From Sanghuangporus weigelae (lineage: Eukaryota; Basidiomycota; Agaricomycetes; Hymenochaetales; Hymenochaetaceae), in contig CP137323.1 in the NCBI GenBank assembly GCA_033182465.1, positions 1,426,001 through 1,490,000 on the forward strand: a stretch of 64,000 bases of DNA, written 5' to 3'. The notes beneath the pieces were generated by a model, which ran no database searches, was not told where the DNA came from, and saw only the letters and a program-made list of their open reading frames with translations. The position numbers were made by a program, and so were the translations under genes. Each line of letters begins with the position of its first letter. Within the stretch, counting starts at the first letter, position 1. Shown here piece by piece: positions 57,415 to 64,000 of the stretch.

Positions 57415-58816
57415 GGTGGTTTAAATTCAAGAGAACAGATGGCCACAGGGACCACGTATCACGAATAGGGTCAAAATACGAGATGGAATGCCTTGTGGAT
57501 AAAGCAGTGGAAGGAGAGAATACAAAGAGACGAGGAGGAACGCGACGCGTTTTATTTGTCTGCTTATGTCATCTCAGCTTTGACAACAAACAAAGCCAAA
57601 CGCGTCGCGTTCCTCTTGGGAATGTCGCGTAACAACAGTTCAATTCATCGTTTGATAGTGAGATCGTCGTATATTGAAGGAAATGGCAGATTGAAACCGC
57701 GGACGCCGCCGCAGGGCATGTTTCAACGAAAGGGACTTGTAAAGAAGGAAGAATAATATGCCAGTAATTTCTCTTGTTGTCCGCAATACACCAAGCCACG
57801 GTACATGGTTCTATCGTATGCTACCTATCTTGGGTCTTTTCGTGTCTGAATTAGGAAACTATGAGCTTTTTTTCGTTTGACGATGCTACCCGCGATTGAC
57901 GGTACTGCGAGTCGCAACAACATTGACAACTCAAGTAACAATTCGTACAGAAACACTGATCGTGACTAGGACTCTTGGACAAGCACTGCATGCGAAGATA
58001 TATTCTGCTTCCCCTCCCCCTCCCTTCCTCCCTCCTGAGGCATCCTTCTTCCAGAGAGGGAGAAGTTTCTCATACGTACAGGTCACTACGAGTACAAAAA
58101 ATCGGTCGTGTTTCTACATGTTTTTGTCTTCGCTGTATCCCTATTCTGCAATTCGATATGTTCCAAATATTGTCTCCTTCGGTGAACGGATGACTGAAGT
58201 CGATGCCCATCGTGAAGATGAAGGGAAGTTTGATTTGGTCAATAAGAGCACATGTTTACTTGTTCGCTTCTGCGCTAAGGAGCTGAGCCTGGTACATTCA
58301 CTTCAGTTTGTCATTCCTAAGTGGCTCATTCTTTAAGTGGGCGTGACATGGCAGGGAATTGTATCATGGTCCAGTACAGAAATCTAATTTTTCATGAAAA
58401 CAGTTGAGTCTTTTTATATCATCCTCCGAATCTGTCGGCTGCTTGCTTAATGATTTGATGAGCTTCCGGAGGAATAATTATATGATGAATAGCCTCAAAT
58501 CTGCCTGGGTTCAATCCCATGATAGTACAATGAGCTACAGAATAGACGAGCACAGTATAAGAGTAGAAGTAGCGTAACAGAGCACTTTAGGAGTGGAAGT
58601 GTTCCGATACGACAATGACAGCAAAAACAGATGGACAAATGTGAAGCTCCGAATATAATGAAAACAAAAAGACGACACAGAAGAATGAGCATGAAATGAG
58701 CAAGAATACAAACAACAAAGGAAAAGAAGTGGCGCAGAATGACGGTAGCAAAGAAATGATATGTAGCACTAAAACGAGATGAGTGAGGGATGCTTACGCC
58801 AGATAGTAGCCCTTAA
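57415..58816. repeat. Array spacer H/I
   Basis: Copy H upstream region with inverted repeat, near-identical to the F and G spacers to about 57990, then more diverged toward copy I (different CT-rich patch at about 58010). Confidence 0.6.
57537..57613. promoter_or_regulatory. Perfect 16-bp CGCG inverted repeat upstream of copy H
   Basis: GGAACGCGACGCGTTT (57537-57552) and AAACGCGTCGCGTTCC (57598-57613), 45 bp apart and 123-199 bp before the start codon, the same geometry as copy F. Confidence 0.6.
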
Positions 58817-60243
58817 AAACCGACACGTACGCTTGATGCCTTTGCTTGAGCCGTCGTCTCTATCATCTTCCTCTGCAAGTTGACCCGTGCTCTGTGACCA
58901 TTGCTTTTCTTCTTCGACAAGTTTTGGGTCAACTATGTTCACAAAGCCGGGGTGTTATCGGGTCCGTCTTCCTCTTCGCCTCTAGGTTTTTTCTGTGTCC
59001 ATCACGCAAGTGACGGACGAATTGGTTGCGCGTCCCGCGAGAGAAAGACGTTCCACAAGGGCAGATGTATGCATTCACCTGCAGGTGGACCTCCGTTACG
59101 TGGCGTGGTAAGCCCAAGTATTGGGCCCGACGGCTTTCAATGATCCCCTATCTTCTGCCCACATACACCGTTCTTCCGTCAAGCGTCTGGGGCATTCCAG
59201 TTTTCCATCAGGGTGTTCAGCCAAATAGGCACCCATATGGTCGGCAATGGTAGACACCTTCCATTTGGCAGAGCATCGTGGGCCGGGAATGGACAGGACC
59301 ATCTGTCCGAAGCGCTATGAACGGGCTCAAGGCCAAACCGATAAATTATAAAATTGGTCGACAACGGGTTTGAGCCAGTGATTCTTGCCTTTCCTTTTCC
59401 GTTTGCTGTCTTGCCTCGTTTGACAGCTTTCCCGAGAGACTTGCGAGCGCTATTGTTGCCTGAGTACGTCGGACTGTTTAATTTACCATCGCGTTTTCTT
59501 TTCAAACAAAGACCACTTGTTTCGAAGGTGACTGCGTCCTCTTTCTGCTTCGGTTGAGCTGTGCTGGGCTCAGGCTGCATCACAGAAGGGGTTTCATCTT
59601 TCGGTGTAGAAATCAGCTCCTCTGACGGAGGGCTCGCGGATAAGGCCACGGTCAATGTTCTAGTCGTGATTGTTGTTAACAGTTCACTTCACGGAAAGGA
59701 AGGGGATAAACGCGTACGGTGTCTCTTCTCTTTCAGCCAACGTGTCATCATCAGAGCGCGAGGCAGAATCTTTGACTGGATGTTTATCTGTCTTTCCCTC
59801 CAACGATTCATCCATCGTATAACTGGTCGTCACTGGCTCACCGGTGAACCTATCGAGTTCGAAGCTTTCATCTGTGATGTAGGACGCATATTGTTTCAAA
59901 AGATCTATGAAGTTGTCTAAACTTATGGAGGAATGCTCATAAGTTACGACTTCATGAACAAAGAAACAATATGCACACCTTAGGCGGGCAATAGTTTCTG
60001 CCGATTGTACTAGATGTTCATTCGAAAAGAACGACTTATCTTCGGCAGTGACTGATGGTCCTGAGGCACTAGGGCAGTTTGCGTCTCATAGCGGATCTAT
60101 GATGGTTTCATTTGGTGTCTCGGACAGCTTGAGCGATACATCGAGTCTGAATGTGAGGAAAGACTGGGATAGCAAAAAGTAGATCAGACAAGTGACTGTC
60201 GTACCCATCTTCTACAGGCTGAAAAAGGCTTTCCAGCCTTTCT
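58817..60243 (-). pseudogene. Array copy I: 5'-truncated, frameshifted zinc-finger-like gene
   Basis: Homology begins at about 60243 inside the exon encoding the SLERLE/VEDG segment, so the start exon and promoter are missing. Exon 4 (KQYASYITDESFELDRFTGEP) and the basic linker (KRKRD) remain. The first finger is damaged by a deletion and frame change near 59240, with the second and third fingers in other frames (CPRRLTEERCMWAEDRG, CPCGTSFSRGTRNQFVRHL). A further frameshift near 58955 separates the tail, which has RTCRF instead of RARRF and no family stop. It is the right edge of the array. Confidence 0.78.
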
Positions 60244-60439
60244 ATGTAGGAGCTTTGGGTTTAAAATTGACCAATATCTCTGATAATATATGCATTACTA
60301 TACAACGCAACAGTGCATCATTTGAGAGCCGTAAAGAAGCATACATGTATGAGCACCAATTGAGACAAATCAAAACAGAGTGGATGAGTGACAACGGAGA
60401 AAAGCAACGAAAACCAAATACACATCATAGCAGTACACA

Positions 60440-62308
60440 CTAATACGCCGTCGAATCCTGCAATCGCCATCTCCTCAACGGACCCATCCACCAAAGCGAC
60501 CAACTCTCCCTCGTTGGAGGTGGAGCAGACCGCGGTGCTCTACTTCTCGATCTCTCCTTCTCTCCTCTCCTAGCATCTTTGACCATCCCCCTTATTCTCG
60601 TCCTCGTTCTCCCGACGTCAGGATCACCGGCATCGACGTCAGCTTCAAGATCAGCATCAGCTTCCCTTGCACTGACTAACTCCTCCATATCAAACTCCTG
60701 TGCAAGTTCATTCTCTCTCCTTTCGCGCTCTCTGAGTCCGAAGCTTCCCAATCCCCATCCGACGACATCCGTATCTCGCACAACGATATCTGCATCTGCC
60801 CTTCCGTCTGAGCTATACCCAGCGGCATTAGCAACTTCGTTCCCATAAACCGCCCCTCTCTTCCTCATCCGCTCTAATGCTTGACTATGCGCCGCCGCAA
60901 GATGTGCGCGTCGTAAGAGGTGGTAGAATTGTGAAAGAGCTGAGAAGGGTGGGGAGGCACGGAGGCGGGAGAAGAAGTTTGAGGGTATTGAGCTGGTTTC
61001 TGTCGTTGTCTGAGGGGAGCTTATGACCGAGGAAGCAGACGAAGGGATCACATTTGCTGCTTCTGCAACTCCCGCTCCTGGTCGCGCTCTTGCGCTCTGG
61101 TCGTTGACATCGCCTTGCTCTCCAGGAGACGTAGTCTCTGGCACAACAGAAGATGAACCAGATCCAGAAGTCGATCCTGTCCCTCTCCTCGAAAACCTCA
61201 AAGTTTCGGAAGCGTTTCTCCAAAGCGCCTGGGCCTTCTCTTTCCTTACAGTCCTCCTCGCCGCCCTCAACTTTCTTTTTCTCTCCCTCCTCTCTTCCCT
61301 CCTCAGCAACTCCTCCACTTCACCCACTCCTCTTCCTCCACCGACCCACCACCACCACCCTAAAAAGCTCTGCCAGAGTACAACGGCCCAAATTAAGCTT
61401 GGTAGCCAAAGGTATTGGTCCTTCGTAGGAATGTACAAGAAGTTTAATGCTGTGCTGATGAGCGCGAGAGCTAACGCTGCCCCGCCAAAGGCAGCCGTCC
61501 CACCATCAGTTCGCCAAGCCCCCTTACGGTTGATCGCGAACCCCCAGAGGAACAAAGCGGCAGTGAAGAGCAAAGAGAGGGCTGCGTTGCATGTGTTACG
61601 GATCGTATCTGCGACATCGACTGTTGTTTGGTTTTGGTGAATTGGAAGGAGCTCCATCGCGGCGGAGAGAACTGCCAAGGGGCCGAGCAGGAAGAGGATG
61701 AGACGTTGCTCGAGTTGCGATGGGTATAACAGTGTCAAGAATTGTATATGAGTGATCTATAAATTCCAGATTTAATAATCATTCAGCAGAGAGGCTGAAA
61801 GCCTGCGTACCTGAACAAGAGCGGAAGTAGTCGCATCCATCGCATACCATCCCGCCAGCTCCGCCGTCGTCCACTGGACCTGCGTTCCCGTCCCAACCGT
61901 CGCCGTTTTATTACTCGCAGTGCTATAGCTCGATATCGGCGGGACTTCCTTGGCGATGTACTTTATCATATACGGCCACTCCTGCGTATCCTGGAACGCA
62001 CTCGAGAGGATGACGAATAGCGTAGCGATCAACGAAACCAATAAACTCAGTACCCCGCTTAGTTGAAGCCCGAAGTTCAAAGGTGCAAGCGGCCAGTGAT
62101 ACTGCGCCGTGAAGAGTAAATGAAAGAGCAGGACGGCTGAGAGCGCCAGGACGATGCCGTTGAGCAGGATCTGGACGGGGAGGGAGCGGGCGAAGGAGGG
62201 TTGCATTGCCAACACTGGGTTAACGTCGAAGCCTTCATCGCTCTGCGCGAAAGCGTTTTGTATGCTGCATGAGACGAGAAAGAGCGGCGGAAGCCATCGC
62301 CGACGCAT
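60440..62308 (-). CDS. Multi-pass membrane protein with long soluble C-terminus (unknown function), two exons
   Basis: Exons 62308-61811 and 61756-60440 join in phase (54-bp intron) to 604 residues. A signal-peptide-like start MRRRWLPPLFLVSCSIQNAFA is followed by about seven hydrophobic segments. They include ILLNGIVLALSAVLLFHLLF, FGLQLSGVLSLLVSLIATLF, LILFLLGPLAVLSAAMEL, AALSLLFTAALFLWGF and LWLPSLIWAVVLWQSFLGWW. The distal 300 residues are soluble: a basic coiled-coil-like stretch (EVEELLRREERRERKRKLRAA), a Ser/Thr/Pro-rich region and an acidic EADADLEADVDAGDPD segment. I do not recognise the family. The layout resembles fungal conserved seven-TM proteins with cytosolic tails. The 3' end abuts the array edge. 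Confidence 0.82.
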
Positions 62309-62485
62309 CGTCGGGTGGTTGTCAGTAGCGTTGTGGTGTGAGATGTCAGAGCAGTCTTGATTATATAATCCAATACAAGAAACACTGCTGTAAAGGGGAT
62401 GTCTCTATTTATTATTATATTATTCAAATCTATCGCTACAGTATTCGTTAGGAGATGCTTTTAATATTGATGAGACTTATCTGCG

Positions 62486-64000
62486 TTATACGAGAGCTTC
62501 AGTCCGAGCTTCTTCCGTCTTTTCTCTCTCACCACTTCCAGTTTCACTCTCACTCTCATTTTCATCCTCATTCTCGTCCTTTTCCTGAGCGGCGTTCGAC
62601 GAAACGAGAATATCTGCCGTGGTCGTGTCGAGCTGAGCAGCCATCAAGACGCGGAAGCGCGAGTTCGGCCGTGATACCTAAATTGCCGCACAAGATCAAT
62701 GGGGTATTTCAGAAAGGAATCCAGATAAGTCTTACCAATTGCCTATATGTTCCAGACTCAGTGATCTTCCCACCTGCATGACCATGAAAAAAAAGGTCAG
62801 ACTCAGTTAGAAGGAAGAGTAATTGCTATGAACCTTCGAGGACGACTATTCTCTCCGCCCTTGCGATCGTTGATATCCGATGTGCAACAATGAGACAAGT
62901 TGTTTGCCTGGAACTCAATATCTTGTCTATCGCGTCGTTCACCTGTTCCCAGCACGCCGATTGTGTCGTCAAAATTCAAGACAATCAGATCAAGAAAACG
63001 AGAAGGCACACCCGATACTCCGAAGCAGCATCCAACGAACTTGTCGCCTCGTCCATTGCGAGTATTGCCGGCTTCTTCAACAATGCTCTAGCAATTGCAA
63101 GTCGTTGTCGTTGACCACCGCTCAAGCTCAGCCTTCCAACTATCATCGATTAATATGAAGAACCTGTCAGCTTCGGTTTTCGGATAGCGAAAATGACAGT
63201 AAGAAAGAAAGGGACACGCACTCTCAGTATCGAACCCCTTCGGCAAGCCCCACACAAATTCACAATTTGCCTGTCTCGCAGCTTCCTCTATTTCCTCCCG
63301 TGTCGCATCGAGTTTTCCATAAGCAATATTAGAAGCAATCGTCCCTGTGAAAAGGATAGGATCCTGTGGAACGACGCCGATTAGGGAACGCCAGGAATGA
63401 GGATAAAATTCGCGAATGTCTAGAAGATTGCGGAGGATAGGTGGAGACTGTGAGTGATCGGACCAAGTGAAAGACACTGAAGCGCACCTTGTCCATCGTA
63501 CGTGATCCTCCCGCTTGTGGGATCATAATATCTGAGAAGTAATGATTGCGCGCTGGACTTGCCACTCCCGCTCTGTCCGCTATCAATTCACTTTAGCCGT
63601 CGCCTTAACTTGACCCAAGGAAGTGAGCACTCACACAATAGCAACACTCTCTCCGACATCAAGCTTCATCTCGAAGTTCTTTAAGACTTTTGTACCCCTC
63701 CTGCTCGGATACTCAAATGATACATTTTCAAAATGTATGAGTCCTCTTCTGTCTGGTGAGACCGGTTGGCCAATAAGAGGTATGGCGGGTTGTCGTTCGA
63801 GAAGCTCAAATATCCGTGTACCAGCGCCAACGGCTCGCATTATTGAAGCGAAAAACGAGCTTAAGGTGACTTCAGCATTCAAGGAATCAAGAAATCAAGA
63901 AGTAAGAAACCAAAAACGCACGTCAACATAGACAACCCATTTCCCACATATACCGTATACAACAATATACTCGTCAAATCACCCACACTGATTACTCCCT
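62486..64000 (-). CDS. Mitochondrial ABC transporter, Mdl/ABCB10 type (3' part, runs off window)
   Basis: Half-type ABC-B transporter; relatives export peptides from the mitochondrial matrix. The visible minus-strand exons start at the end of the membrane domain ([20 protein letters not shown], then [21 protein letters not shown]) and include the whole nucleotide-binding domain. Its motifs are Walker [11 protein letters not shown]-loop region [10 protein letters not shown], signature [18 protein letters not shown], Walker [14 protein letters not shown] and H-loop LIVAHRIST. They lie on at least six exons split by introns of about 50-60 bp. The C-terminus has [10 protein letters not shown], as in Mdl proteins, then an acidic Glu/Asp/Ser-rich tail, stop at 62486. 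No start, mitochondrial targeting signal or first membrane helices are in the window. Confidence 0.88.

Larger units (their letters stand above)
19174..60243 (-). repeat. Tandem array of nine zinc-finger-like gene units (copies A-I)
   Basis: Nine head-to-tail copies of one gene, all on the minus strand. Start codons (or their remnants) lie at 20105, 22903, 25999, 31630, 34757, 38004, 54308 and 57414, and copy I is cut at its 5' end near 60243. After removing inserted transposons the period is about 3.1-3.2 kb. Spacers are homologous too: a downstream block of about 400-500 bp and an upstream block with the ACGCGT inverted repeat. The array spans 41 kb, of which about 28 kb is array sequence. 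Copies F, G and H share long nearly identical stretches, whereas A-D are more diverged. Confidence 0.93.

Overview
This looks like nuclear DNA of a filamentous basidiomycete, most likely an Agaricomycete. The genes are cut by 50-60 bp GT-AG introns and code for typical fungal proteins: NMN adenylyltransferase, cornichon/Erv14, a GT49-like glycosyltransferase and an Mdl-type ABC transporter. There is also an F-box protein and a NACHT-WD40 NLR of the kind expanded in mushrooms. No rRNA, tRNA or CRISPR was recognised.

Left flank (1-18.3 kb): ordinary single-copy genes. In order they are an NMNAT (+), an alpha/beta hydrolase (-), an F-box protein (+), a four-TM protein (+), a GT49-like glycosyltransferase (+), an N-acetylglucosamine kinase (-), a six-exon cornichon gene (-) and a large NLR (+). 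The NLR has a C2-like N-terminus, a NACHT domain and 14 WD40 repeats. Its phase-consistent eight-exon model has one in-frame TGA, at the conserved Trp of the C2-like domain.

Middle (19.2-60.2 kb): a head-to-tail array of nine copies (A to I here), all on the minus strand, of one gene family I could not match to a named family. A unit is about 3.1-3.2 kb. An intact copy has five exons and encodes about 470 residues: a short Ser/Thr-rich N-terminus, acidic and QYAFY-type motifs, a basic linker, three atypically spaced C2H2-like fingers and a C-terminal KRARRF-type tail. Copies B, C, F, G and H look usable; A, D, E and I are broken. Most units carry an inverted repeat of ACGCGT/CGCG-containing arms about 120-190 bp upstream of the start codon.

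Transposons in the array: a complete Ty3/gypsy chromovirus (38961-52092; two 253-256 bp LTRs, 5-bp target duplication ATGTA) lies between copies F and G. Its coding strand is minus and it has at least ten premature stops, all explicable by single C-to-T type transitions. It carries a nested 3.3-kb insertion (44056-47380, 5-bp target duplication) exactly between protease and reverse transcriptase. A 1655-bp hAT-like foldback element (28185-29839, 8-bp target duplication ATTTTAGA) sits in a larger repetitive insertion that cut off the 3' end of copy D.

Right flank (60.4-64 kb): a two-exon multi-pass membrane protein (-) and the 3' part of a mitochondrial Mdl/ABCB10-type ABC transporter (-) that runs off the window. 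The single-copy genes look like housekeeping functions, whereas the array, NLR and transposons form a fast-evolving block between them.
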